20,743 nucleotides of DNA from an uncultured Lachnospiraceae bacterium (GTDB lineage: Bacteria; Bacillota; Clostridia; Lachnospirales; Lachnospiraceae): contig CATYEA010000008.1 in the NCBI GenBank assembly GCA_958405355.1, forward strand, positions 1 to 20,743. The letters are read 5' to 3'. Made by a program: the position numbers and the translations under genes. The notes under the pieces are model-generated. The model was not told where the DNA came from, ran no database searches, and worked only from the letters and a program-made list of their open reading frames with translations. This document shows, in pieces, positions 8,118 through 15,812 of the stretch. How positions within the stretch are numbered: the first letter of the stretch is position 1; every line of letters begins with the position of its first letter.

Positions 8118-9137
8118 TTAATTAAATTTATATATTTTCTGGGCCAGATGATAGCCTTTGCGCATGATCGAACTGGAAATCACTCCTGGCGGATTGCTGA
8201 CCATGCCCCGCAATCCTGTACGCAGCCGAATATACATGCCATAATCATTTTCTTTAAAATATTCCCACAAATCCTTACGCTTCTGTATATTTTCCTCTGT
8301 CCCTGAAATTGTCAGCATAATCGAAGTCACCAGACAGATCATCGCCAGATAGCTCATCATATACCGGGCCAGACGTTTATTAAAGACATCATCCGGAAGA
8401 CTGAAGGCATCAAACATCATCTTATTTACCAGAATCTGCTGGTCAATGCGGCCAATCATAACAGACTCATTGACAGACTGATCACTTCGTCCAATGTAAT
8501 AACGATACAGATCCACATTCATATAATACAGACTCCGCACATACGGCAGCGGAACATAGGCAAACAGATTATCTACATAAAATGTGTGCTTCGGCAGTTC
8601 CAACCCTGCCTCTCTCAATACCCGGGTCCGGTAAATCATGGAGTGCATCAGAAGATTCTGGTCCATTCTGAAACGACCTACCTGATTCCATCCAAAGACT
8701 TTATTCTCAGGAAGTACGTGGCTATATCGAATGACCTTTGAAGTCTGGTCTTCCACATGTTCATAAACATAGTTACAAATCACCAGATCCACACGTTTTC
8801 TATTATGGGCAAAACCTTTTAACACCTCAATAACTTTTCTCAAACTTTCCTCATCCAGCCAGTCATCCGAATCCACCACTTTATAATATAAACCAGCGGC
8901 ATTTTTAAGTCCTGTATTTACAGCTTCGCCATGACCGCCATTTTCCTGGTGAACTACTTTAATAATCTCCGGATAAGACGCTGCATATTCATCGGCAATA
9001 GCCGCTGTACTATCCTTTGAACCGTCATCTACAATAATAATTTCAACATCATCGCCTCCCACAAGCAGGGAATCGATACATTTTCTCATATATGCTTCCG
9101 AATTGTAGCAAGGCACACCAAATGAAAGTATCTTCAT
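8118..9137 (-). CDS. GT2 family glycosyltransferase, cytosolic type
   Basis: A GT-A fold enzyme that transfers a sugar from a nucleotide donor, probably during surface polysaccharide or glycolipid synthesis; donor and acceptor are not evident. With the start at 9137 the protein has 339 residues: the N-terminal SFGVPCYNSE (5-14), VDDGS (36-40), the ENGGHGEAVNTG loop (65-76) and the metal-binding DSDD (89-92). The C-terminal third is helical with a moderately hydrophobic stretch (about 263-280) but no clear membrane anchor, unlike the CsbB-type enzyme at 3715-4656. The in-frame ATG at 9152 adds MEIRK; it has AAAGG directly abutting it, while 9137 has AAGG only three bases away, so the start is uncertain. 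The gene has its own promoter and terminator and is not in an operon. Confidence 0.87.
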   Translation of the reverse strand: MKILSFGVPCYNSEAYMRKCIDSLLVGGDDVEIIIVDDGSKDSTAAIADEYAASYPEIIKVVHQENGGHGEAVNTGLKNAAGLYYKVVDSDDWLDEESLRKVIEVLKGFAHNRKRVDLVICNYVYEHVEDQTSKVIRYSHVLPENKVFGWNQVGRFRMDQNLLMHSMIYRTRVLREAGLELPKHTFYVDNLFAYVPLPYVRSLYYMNVDLYRYYIGRSDQSVNESVMIGRIDQQILVNKMMFDAFSLPDDVFNKRLARYMMSYLAMICLVTSIMLTISGTEENIQKRKDLWEYFKENDYGMYIRLRTGLRGMVSNPPGVISSSIMRKGYHLAQKIYKFN

Positions 9138-9161
9138 TTTCCTTATTTCCATCCTTTCTGA

Positions 9162-9191
9162 GCGGCATCACATTTTGACAACAGATGCCGC
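9162..9191 (-). other. GC-rich hairpin in the leader of the GT2 gene
   Basis: A perfect 8-bp stem (GCGGCATC with GATGCCGC, arms 9184-9191 and 9162-9169) with a 14-base loop lies between the promoter at 9210-9238 and the start codon. No T-run follows on the minus strand, so it is not a terminator. It ends about 10 bases before the first possible ATG and could affect translation or RNA stability. Confidence 0.5.
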
Positions 9192-9209
9192 CCCCATCCC
9201 TCAACACTT

Positions 9210-9238
9210 AGTATACATGAATTTCAGTCATTTAACAA
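9210..9238 (-). promoter_or_regulatory. Promoter of the monocistronic GT2 gene
   Basis: On the minus strand TTGTTA (9233-9238), a 17-base spacer and TATACT (9210-9215): 4/6 and 5/6 matches to sigma-A. The leader would be about 65 bases and contains the GC-rich hairpin at 9162-9191. Confidence 0.65.
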
Positions 9239-9259
9239 GCACGGGAAAATGACCATTTC

Positions 9260-10549
9260 TTACAACTCTCTTTCATCCGGTACAAAGTGGAAAATAATGC
9301 TTCCCACAATAAATAAAATAATAATGCTTCCCACACCATAGTTGGCCTTTCCCGTCAGCAGGGAAATCCAGCCAAAAAGAATCGGTCCTAAAATAGCGGC
9401 AAATTTTCCGAAAATATTATAAAACCCAAAGAATTCATTGGCCTGGTTTTTCGGGACAATACGTCCGAAGTAAGAGCGGCTCAGTGCCTGAATACCGCCC
9501 TGGGCCGTACCAACCAGCATAGCCAGCACCCAGAACATAATGGTCAGGGTTTTTGTATCCCTTTCCGGACTCATAAAGAAGGCAACAATACAGATAACAC
9601 AGTAAGTTAAAATTCCCATATTCAATGTCCGTTTTGTTCCAAACTTCTCTGCAAGCTTTCCATAGATAATTGCAAATGGAAAAGCAACAAACTGGGTCAC
9701 CAGCAGAATGATCAAAAGCATAATACTGCCGATTCCAATCGTACTTCCATAGGCCGTTGCCATTTTTATGATCGTATCCACACCATCAATATAAAAGAAA
9801 TAGGCCAGCAGGAAAATAAAAATATGACGGTGTTTCCGAATCTCCTTTAGTGTCTGCCCAAGCCTCCGAAAACTATTCCGTACAAAATGAGGTTCCGCAT
9901 CAATGCCGTAAATCTGATGAACGTCCCGCAGGATCGGCACACTAAATCCAATCCACCAGACAGCCGTAATGACAAAGGATATTTTGTAGGATGTTTCCAC
10001 ACTGAACGGAGCCTTGCCAAGAGTTGCCAGGACTACCAGAACCATACAAATGATAAATGGAATGGTACTTCCTATATATCCCAGAGCAAATCCCAGACTG
10101 GATACCCTGTCCATATTGGCATCCTCCGATACATCCACAAGAAATGCGTCGTAAAAAATATTCGCCCCGGCAAAGCCAATGGCCGTAATAACATAAGCGA
10201 TCAACAGCAAGAGCCACTGGTTTGATGGTATAAATGCCAGAAACGCTGTAAAGACAACACCGGTGAACAAAAAGAGCTTGAACATCTGCTTCTTCTTGCC
10301 TTTATAATCAGCCATTGTTCCAAGGATTGGCGACAAAACCACAAGCACAAGGGTGGCCGCTGAATTGGCAAATCCCCAGTAGGCATTTGCCGTCACCGCC
10401 GGGTCCGCCACCTTTCCTTCAAGAGCCGCTCCTGCTGAGCTTAAAAAGTACAAACTCATAATCGTAGAAGTTACCACCATCGTGTAGGCCGAATTGGCCC
10501 AATCATAAAACATCCAGCTGATTTCCTTTTTTGATAAATTTTTAAACAT
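9260..10549 (-). CDS. MFS transporter, UMF1/Atg22-like family
   Basis: A 429-residue polytopic membrane protein of the major facilitator superfamily. The N-terminal signature SWMFYDWANSAY (11-22) is typical of the UMF1 family related to the yeast vacuolar effluxer Atg22. About twelve hydrophobic segments follow, with the basic cytoplasmic loop DYKGKKKQMFK after the second segment and a long basic central loop (roughly 205-245). The bacterial members have no settled substrate, and none can be read here. The ATG at 10549 has AAGGAG six bases upstream and lies two bases after the stop of the phosphatase-superfamily gene, so it is the last gene of the operon that includes rarA. No convincing terminator follows before the next promoter at 9210-9238. 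Confidence 0.87.
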   Translation of the reverse strand: MFKNLSKKEISWMFYDWANSAYTMVVTSTIMSLYFLSSAGAALEGKVADPAVTANAYWGFANSAATLVLVVLSPILGTMADYKGKKKQMFKLFLFTGVVFTAFLAFIPSNQWLLLLIAYVITAIGFAGANIFYDAFLVDVSEDANMDRVSSLGFALGYIGSTIPFIICMVLVVLATLGKAPFSVETSYKISFVITAVWWIGFSVPILRDVHQIYGIDAEPHFVRNSFRRLGQTLKEIRKHRHIFIFLLAYFFYIDGVDTIIKMATAYGSTIGIGSIMLLIILLVTQFVAFPFAIIYGKLAEKFGTKRTLNMGILTYCVICIVAFFMSPERDTKTLTIMFWVLAMLVGTAQGGIQALSRSYFGRIVPKNQANEFFGFYNIFGKFAAILGPILFGWISLLTGKANYGVGSIIILFIVGSIIFHFVPDEREL

Positions 10550-10551
10550 GT

Positions 10552-11829
10552 CTACTCCTTTTCCAGAAAAGCATCCAGTACTTTTCCGTCGGTTTTACCC
10601 AAATCGAGTCCAAGTAACGCAGCCAGTGTCGGCCCTTCATCTGCCAAAGTCATTTTTTGAACACGCTGATTTTTCAGGACGCCCGGTCCCTTCATTGCAA
10701 AAAAAGTCTGATAGCCTGATTTCTCGGGGCGATAACCATGACAGCCCTTATGTTCGCCCGGCCGGGTCATCCGGGTAAAAGTATCGATGCCATCCCGGAA
10801 AAAATATCCATCCCCGGCCTCGACCATAAAGGCACATTGTCCATCTGCTCCCAATTTCGCCGCACTTTTTCCAGTGTAAATTGCTTCAATGCCCCATTGT
10901 TGTTCATCCCGCAGCTTTTTAAGCAGCTCATAGACCGGACGATAGAGGCTTTTATTCCGAATATAAATATAAGCGCTGCCATCGCAGCTCTTTGAATATA
11001 CCCCCCAGTCTTTTATTCTGCCGCGCTTCACCGAGATCCATCCCTTTTCAAGAAATAATGCATTCAGACAGATGATCTTGTTCACATCCTTCTGGCTATG
11101 ATCCCCCAAAAGCACAAAAATCATATCTTCCGCCAGGTTAAGACGTTCCAGCGTATCCTGAATCTCCACCAGCCGTTGACTATGCCGTTCCATGGCCGCC
11201 CAGGCCTCTGCCGATTCAGCGCCGTAATCGTGTTTCTGGGTATCCACATCGGTAAAATGAGCCAGTGTTAAATCCGGTCTGTACTTCTCTAATGTATAAA
11301 TGAGTGACGCATGGGTAAAATTGTCCAGCTCCGGCTGCCGAATGCCATTTCGCAAATGGCCGAACTTCTGATTCAGGCGAAACTGATACATTGGCGTTCC
11401 ATTCCGAAGCGACGTCAAAATCTGATTTGTCCATGGCCTGTTGGCAAAAATCTCCGGCACATTATAGGTAATCTTTGAACGGGCCGTCACTGGCCAGAGC
11501 AAGGCCGCCGTGGTCATCCCCCGGGCCATGGATTCATCATAAAGCGTTGTCCCTTGTATATACCGCCGCTGCCAATACCAGTCCGGTGACTTACGATCCG
11601 GTTGGATTTTTGTATTATCAATCACTCCATGATGACAGGGCTCACGGCCTGTCACGATGGTCGTATGAGCAGGATAGGTAATACTCGGATATACCGAATT
11701 CACCGACATACACTCACTTGCACCATTGAAAAAACGAGAAAAGCCGGGAAGTTCCCTGGCTCTCTCAATGTCCCGGCTGCCCACCGCATCCAGAGAAAGG
11801 ATGAGCATCCTACGCTTTTTTGTATTCAT
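10552..11829 (-). CDS. Alkaline phosphatase superfamily protein (nucleotide pyrophosphatase/phosphodiesterase-like), cytosolic
   Basis: The 425-residue protein has the two-metal active site of the nucleotide pyrophosphatase/phosphodiesterase branch: Asp14 in LSLDAVG, the nucleophile region YPSITYPAHTTIVTG (47-61, Thr51 aligning with the catalytic Thr), Asp196 and His200 in DVDTQKH, Asp243-His244 in LGDHS, and a late His in GCHGYRPEK. It is expected to hydrolyse a phosphodiester or phosphomonoester; the substrate is unknown. There is no signal peptide or membrane segment, because the first metal ligand is only 14 residues from the start, so it should act inside the cell, unlike many relatives. 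I use the ATG at 11829, with AAGGTG four bases upstream; a TTG-initiated extension to 11850 lacks a ribosome site. The gene overlaps the histidine phosphatase by 20 bases, so the two are translationally linked. Confidence 0.85.
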   Translation of the reverse strand: MNTKKRRMLILSLDAVGSRDIERARELPGFSRFFNGASECMSVNSVYPSITYPAHTTIVTGREPCHHGVIDNTKIQPDRKSPDWYWQRRYIQGTTLYDESMARGMTTAALLWPVTARSKITYNVPEIFANRPWTNQILTSLRNGTPMYQFRLNQKFGHLRNGIRQPELDNFTHASLIYTLEKYRPDLTLAHFTDVDTQKHDYGAESAEAWAAMERHSQRLVEIQDTLERLNLAEDMIFVLLGDHSQKDVNKIICLNALFLEKGWISVKRGRIKDWGVYSKSCDGSAYIYIRNKSLYRPVYELLKKLRDEQQWGIEAIYTGKSAAKLGADGQCAFMVEAGDGYFFRDGIDTFTRMTRPGEHKGCHGYRPEKSGYQTFFAMKGPGVLKNQRVQKMTLADEGPTLAALLGLDLGKTDGKVLDAFLEKE

Positions 11830-12430
11830 AAAACACCTTATTATCTTCAATCACATCAAATTTGCCGTTTCTGCAATCTACAATCGTCACACCGCAGTTT
11901 CTCTGAAGAGAACCCTGCCATAAATCCTTAATCTCATTTTTGCGGATATAATGCAGCATTGCTTTATTCACCGCACCATGGGCCACGATCATGACTCGTT
12001 CATCATCCTTGTGTTTCGCAATGATTTCTTTCAGGAAATTCTCTGCTCTGTCACAGACTTCCTGAATAGACTCGCCGCCTTCCGGTGCCTCGTAAAGTTC
12101 CGGTGCATCAAAAAATGCTGTGAACTTACTTGTTTTATCTCCCCGGATTTTTGTAAAATCCGCACCTTCCAGTACGCCAAAACCTATTTCTTTAATCCGC
12201 TCATCCACAACCACAGGAATCTCTCGATCTCCCTTCAGAATACAGGCTGTCTCATGGGCCCGTTTCAGCGGACTGGAATAAACTGCGTCAAAATGAATAT
12301 CCTTCATACCTTCTGCCGAATCATAGGCTACCTGACGGCCTTCCTCTGTCAGGTCAATATCCGCCCAGCCCTGAATCTTCTTTTCGTTATTCCAATAGGT
12401 TTTTCCGTGTCTTACAATATATAATTCCAT
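11810..12430 (-). CDS. Histidine phosphatase family protein (phosphoglycerate mutase-like)
   Basis: A 206-residue cytosolic enzyme of the histidine phosphatase (branch 1) family. The phospho-accepting His8 lies in the VRHGKT motif (6-11), Arg57 in SSPLKRAHETA (52-62) is the phosphate pocket, Glu81 in KEIGFGVLEG is the likely proton donor, and His151 in VAHGAVNK is the second catalytic His. The family covers phosphoglycerate mutases, alpha-ribazole phosphatases and broad-specificity sugar phosphatases; this one most resembles the small phosphatases, and its substrate is unknown. The ATG at 12430 lies seven bases after rarA, whose last codons provide AGGAAGGA about ten bases upstream. It is in the middle of the operon and overlaps the next gene. 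It is distinct from the truncated CobC-like phosphatase at the window end. Confidence 0.86.
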   Translation of the reverse strand: MELYIVRHGKTYWNNEKKIQGWADIDLTEEGRQVAYDSAEGMKDIHFDAVYSSPLKRAHETACILKGDREIPVVVDERIKEIGFGVLEGADFTKIRGDKTSKFTAFFDAPELYEAPEGGESIQEVCDRAENFLKEIIAKHKDDERVMIVAHGAVNKAMLHYIRKNEIKDLWQGSLQRNCGVTIVDCRNGKFDVIEDNKVFYEYKKA

Positions 12431-12437
12431 TTTTATT

Positions 12438-13760
12438 TTATCCTTCCTGTTTCAAATCTTTCAGCCATTGCTTCATTTTTGCTTCATATCCCAAATCGCC
12501 GCTGCGATAGAAAGTATGTCCTTCCACACCATCCGGCAGATACTGCTGTTTTACCCAATGATTTTCATAGTTATGGGCATACTGATAACCAATACCATGC
12601 CCGAAATTCTTTGCTCCCCGATAACTTGCATCCTGCAAATAAGATGGTATCGGTTCAGTCTTATGTCCGGCTACCCAGTCCATCGCCTCGTTAATTGCCA
12701 TATAGGCCGCATTACTTTTCGGTGCGCAGGCCACATAAATGGCCGCCTGGGCCAACGGTATCCGGGCTTCCGGCATACCGAGCCGCTCTACAGCCTGGGC
12801 CGCACTCACAGCCACCGTCAGTGCCTGAGGGTCCGCATTTCCCACGTCTTCCGCCGCACAGATCATGATCCGCCGTGCAACAAAGGCCACATCCTCTCCC
12901 GCATAGAGCATCCTGGCCAGGTAATAAACCGCCGCATCCGGGTCCGAGCCCCGCATACTCTTTATAAATGCAGAAATGGTATCATAATGATTATCTCCAT
13001 TTTTATCATATAAAGTCACCCGTTTTTGAATACATTCTCCGGCAACATCCAAAGTAATATGAATCTTTCCATCCTCCGAAGGCTCCGTCGTAAGAATACC
13101 CAATTCTATGGCGTTCAAAGCAGTCCGGGCATCTCCGTTACTCATATCTGCCAAAAATTCCAGCGCATCATCGCTGATTTCCGCATGATAGGCACCCATA
13201 CCCTTTTCTACATCATAAACGGCCCGCCGCAGCAAAGCGGCAATATCATCTTTACTGAGTGGTTCCAGACGGAAAATGACCGACCTGGAAATCAACGCGC
13301 TGTTAACCTCAAAATAAGGATTTTCCGTAGTCGCTCCAATCAATACGATCGTACCATCCTCCACAAAGGGCAGCAAATAGTCCTGTTGGCCTTTATTAAA
13401 CCGATGGATTTCGTCCACAAATAAAATCGTTTTTTGTCCGTACATCCCTCGTCGGTCTTTCGCTTCCGCCACCACCTGCTCCATATCTTTTTTCCCGGCC
13501 ACAGTCGCGTTCATCTGGGTAAATACCGCTTTTGTCGTATTGGCAATGACCCGGGCAATCGTCGTTTTTCCCGTTCCCGGAGGACCATAGAGAATAATTG
13601 AACTGAGCTTATCTGCCTTAATGGCCCGGTAGAGCAGCTTATCCTTCCCAAGAATATGCTGCTGCCCCACGATTTCCTCCAGCGTCGACGGCCGCAGCCT
13701 CGATGCCAACGGTGACTCTTTTTCCATTGTAGTGCTTCTCATATAATCAAATAAATCCAT
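12438..13760 (-). CDS. rarA: Replication-associated recombination ATPase RarA (MgsA)
   Basis: RarA is a clamp-loader-like AAA+ ATPase that acts at stalled replication forks and single-strand gaps; relatives are E. coli RarA/MgsA and eukaryotic WRNIP1. The 440-residue protein has Walker A GPPGTGKT (59-66), Walker B ILFVDEIH (112-119), sensor 1 GATTENP (142-148) and the arginine finger region LISRS (Arg159). The C-terminal tetramerisation half carries conserved RGSDPDAAVYYLARML and the PLAQAAIYVACAPKSN stretch. The length fits the family. The ATG at 13760 is preceded by a modest GGGTGA site. It follows the phosphoglycerol-transferase-like gene by 38 bases without a visible terminator and leads into the histidine phosphatase seven bases later, so a repair ATPase sits in an otherwise envelope/phosphatase operon. 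Confidence 0.95.
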   Translation of the reverse strand: MDLFDYMRSTTMEKESPLASRLRPSTLEEIVGQQHILGKDKLLYRAIKADKLSSIILYGPPGTGKTTIARVIANTTKAVFTQMNATVAGKKDMEQVVAEAKDRRGMYGQKTILFVDEIHRFNKGQQDYLLPFVEDGTIVLIGATTENPYFEVNSALISRSVIFRLEPLSKDDIAALLRRAVYDVEKGMGAYHAEISDDALEFLADMSNGDARTALNAIELGILTTEPSEDGKIHITLDVAGECIQKRVTLYDKNGDNHYDTISAFIKSMRGSDPDAAVYYLARMLYAGEDVAFVARRIMICAAEDVGNADPQALTVAVSAAQAVERLGMPEARIPLAQAAIYVACAPKSNAAYMAINEAMDWVAGHKTEPIPSYLQDASYRGAKNFGHGIGYQYAHNYENHWVKQQYLPDGVEGHTFYRSGDLGYEAKMKQWLKDLKQEG

Positions 13761-13798
13761 ATACTATCACCCGCTTATTTCCGGCCTCTCAAACGTGT

Positions 13799-15658
13799 CT
13801 ACTGAACCATAATGCCTCCGATTTCACCAATCATCACTGACTTTCCATTGGCATCAAATAAATATACCTGAACTTTATAATTGCCGGTCTTATAACCATA
13901 ATCCCAGGCATAAACCGCAGTTTCATAGGTTCCGTCTCCAAGAGAATAAACATCATACCACTGCTGACTTCCTTCATCTTCTTCCGGAAATGCCAGACAG
14001 CGTACAGCCTGGTAATCCATATCCGTTTTAATATCCGAAATGGTCACTTCAAACTGGCCTGTCGTATTGTCATAAGGCGTTGCTGAAATCGTCGCAGACC
14101 CTTTTTCCTTTTCTTTTTCCAGTTTCAGATTTGTTTCCCGGATTTCCGCGGTCAATTCTTCCATTAACTGGGATTTCTTGGATAACTCTGAAGATATTGT
14201 ATCATTTCCAAAACGTTCTGTCAGTGTCGGGATATGGGAAAATAAATTTGTTCCCAAACCAAGGCGGTTGCCTTCAATTTCTACGCCCAAACTGGCCAAA
14301 GTTGTCGGGAACTGATCAAAGGTGGAAAAATCCCGATAGAACGGTTCCTCCGGACTCAATGGCGCATTAATATAAGCTGTATATACTTTTCTTTCAAAGT
14401 CCTCATCCACATCCTCACAGAAATCTGAATCCATGGTCGGATGATCACCAGAAATGACAATCGTTGTATTTTCATAAAAATCCTGCTGCTGAATCCATTC
14501 AACAAATTCACTGACCTTTTTACTGGAGCAGGCCATGACATTGGCATACTGATTATCCCCAAAAGTATCCGGGCAATCTTCGCAAACATAGCCATCTTCA
14601 AAATGAGTATCCACCGTCAGCATGGTGAAGTTAAACGGCTCATCACCCTGGCTCATTTCCAACAGCTTATCTTTTGCAAAATCAAAGAGATAGTCATCCT
14701 CATAGCCCCACCACACTCGGTAACCTTCCGGAAGACTTCCGTTCTGAGAATAATAATTATAATCCCACATACTATAATTTCCATGGGTCGTAAAATACAA
14801 TTCCCGGCCGCCGAAAACTGCCTCAGAGCCAATCAAAAGTCCCTGATTATATCCGGCCGTCTCGAGAATATCCCCCAGCGAAGTAATCCCCGGGAAAAAA
14901 CTTTCCTGCGTATCCATCGCATTACCATCCATCGGTATCTGAAGGGGCAGGCCGGAAGTCTGGGCAAACATAGCCGCAATCGTCCATCCTGTTCCCGGAA
15001 GGGAAGTACCGCCATTCAGTATATTTTGTCCGCCGGAAAAATTCTCATTTTCCAAGGATAATTTCGTCAACTCAGGAATCACGTTTTCCTCAAATGCACC
15101 ACCGCTTTCTGCATCTGCATAAGTGATTTCCATGGATTCCAGGAAAATATATATTAAATTTCTCTTTTGCTCCGGAAAAGCCAAAGTCACATCCGTCGGT
15201 GCAACATAATTGTCATCAATAAAACTGGAATAGGTCCCCTGATTATCCTTATAAGAAGAAACGTCCAATGTTTTCCAGGCATAGGATAAAGTATAGGCAA
15301 TAACCACCGCTGAAATGACCATGATAACACCGGATGCCACATAGAAAATCCATTTTCGTTTACATAAAACCATCAATAATATCATCACAATGATCAATAT
15401 GACTGCCGTAGCAATCGTAATAATTCCACAGGAATTAAAAAAGTCTTTGATCATGCCCTCATTTGTTCCCTCCAGAGGGGAATTCAAATGAAAAACAAGT
15501 TCATCCATCGTCAGATGATTCCATGTTTTAAACATCCAGAAAATGCCTTTATAGGCAAGCATTGCCAAGGTCCCCAACAGTACAGTCAAAACTGCCAGAA
15601 TAATACGAAACACAATTTTTACAACTCTGAACTTTACAGTATTTTCTTCTTTTGACAC
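13799..15658 (-). CDS. Sulfatase-fold phosphoglycerol transferase-like membrane enzyme (LtaS/OpgB-like) with C-terminal GBS-Bsp-like repeat
   Basis: Relatives move glycerol-phosphate onto lipoteichoic acid or membrane-derived glucans outside the cell. The 619-residue protein has three N-terminal membrane segments (about 12-37, 77-100, 104-125), fewer than the five of LtaS, then an extracytoplasmic sulfatase/alkaline-phosphatase domain: Glu174 in FLES, the putative nucleophile Thr226 in GTGWT, His352 in DTHFEDG and Asp405-His406 in SGDHPT. After the catalytic domain come a charged coiled-coil stretch (about 486-520) and a small beta domain (about 533-617). The latter, with QWYDVYSLGDGTYET and TGNYKVQVYLFDANG, closely follows the GBS-Bsp-like repeat pattern. 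The start is GTG at 15658 with AAAGGAG eight bases upstream. It leads the five-gene operon. The acceptor could be a teichoic-type polymer or a glycolipid; synthase and decorating activity cannot be told apart here. Confidence 0.86.
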   Translation of the reverse strand: MSKEENTVKFRVVKIVFRIILAVLTVLLGTLAMLAYKGIFWMFKTWNHLTMDELVFHLNSPLEGTNEGMIKDFFNSCGIITIATAVILIIVMILLMVLCKRKWIFYVASGVIMVISAVVIAYTLSYAWKTLDVSSYKDNQGTYSSFIDDNYVAPTDVTLAFPEQKRNLIYIFLESMEITYADAESGGAFEENVIPELTKLSLENENFSGGQNILNGGTSLPGTGWTIAAMFAQTSGLPLQIPMDGNAMDTQESFFPGITSLGDILETAGYNQGLLIGSEAVFGGRELYFTTHGNYSMWDYNYYSQNGSLPEGYRVWWGYEDDYLFDFAKDKLLEMSQGDEPFNFTMLTVDTHFEDGYVCEDCPDTFGDNQYANVMACSSKKVSEFVEWIQQQDFYENTTIVISGDHPTMDSDFCEDVDEDFERKVYTAYINAPLSPEEPFYRDFSTFDQFPTTLASLGVEIEGNRLGLGTNLFSHIPTLTERFGNDTISSELSKKSQLMEELTAEIRETNLKLEKEKEKGSATISATPYDNTTGQFEVTISDIKTDMDYQAVRCLAFPEEDEGSQQWYDVYSLGDGTYETAVYAWDYGYKTGNYKVQVYLFDANGKSVMIGEIGGIMVQ

Positions 15659-15692
15659 TTCTATAGCTCCTTTTTCTGCAATAATCGCTATG

Positions 15693-15698
15693 ATTATA
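15693..15698 (-). promoter_or_regulatory. Extended -10 box for the phosphoglycerol-transferase/rarA operon
   Basis: TGTTATAAT on the minus strand is an extended -10 element (TG, one base, TATAAT). The -35 region at 17 bases (TATTAA) is poor, which is tolerated with an extended -10. It lies 35 bases before the GTG start. Confidence 0.5.
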
Positions 15699-15751
15699 AC
15701 ACATCCTGAAAAAAATTAATAATAGTTTTATAATTGTTCATTGGATTTTCA

Positions 15752-15779
15752 TTGCTAATCCGTCATAATTTGTTAAAAT
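15752..15779 (+). promoter_or_regulatory. Candidate promoter of the zinc PLC-family gene
   Basis: TTGCTA (15752-15757), 16 bases, then TAAAAT (15774-15779), 34 bases before the ATG. Both hexamers are only partial matches. A 10-bp-arm AT palindrome (15773-15796) overlaps the -10 and the expected start site and may be an operator. Confidence 0.4.
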
Positions 15780-15796
15780 ATATATGTATATTTTAA
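15773..15796. repeat. AT-only inverted repeat overlapping the -10 region
   Basis: Perfect 10-bp arms TTAAAATATA and TATATTTTAA flank a TATG centre. It ends 16 bases before the ATG of the zinc PLC-family gene. It could bind a dimeric regulator, but AT-rich intergenic DNA forms such palindromes easily. Confidence 0.5.
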
Positions 15797-15812
15797 TAAA
15801 GGAGATTTTCAT

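Noticed and set aside
9216..9259. Terminator after the UMF1-type transporter gene
   Set aside because: A weak 7-bp GTCATTT/AAATGAC pairing is possible but has no T-run and overlaps the next gene's promoter.
14441..15061. A 206-codon plus-strand open frame
   Set aside because: It is antisense to the catalytic domain of the phosphoglycerol-transferase-like gene and has no ribosome site or recognisable domain.
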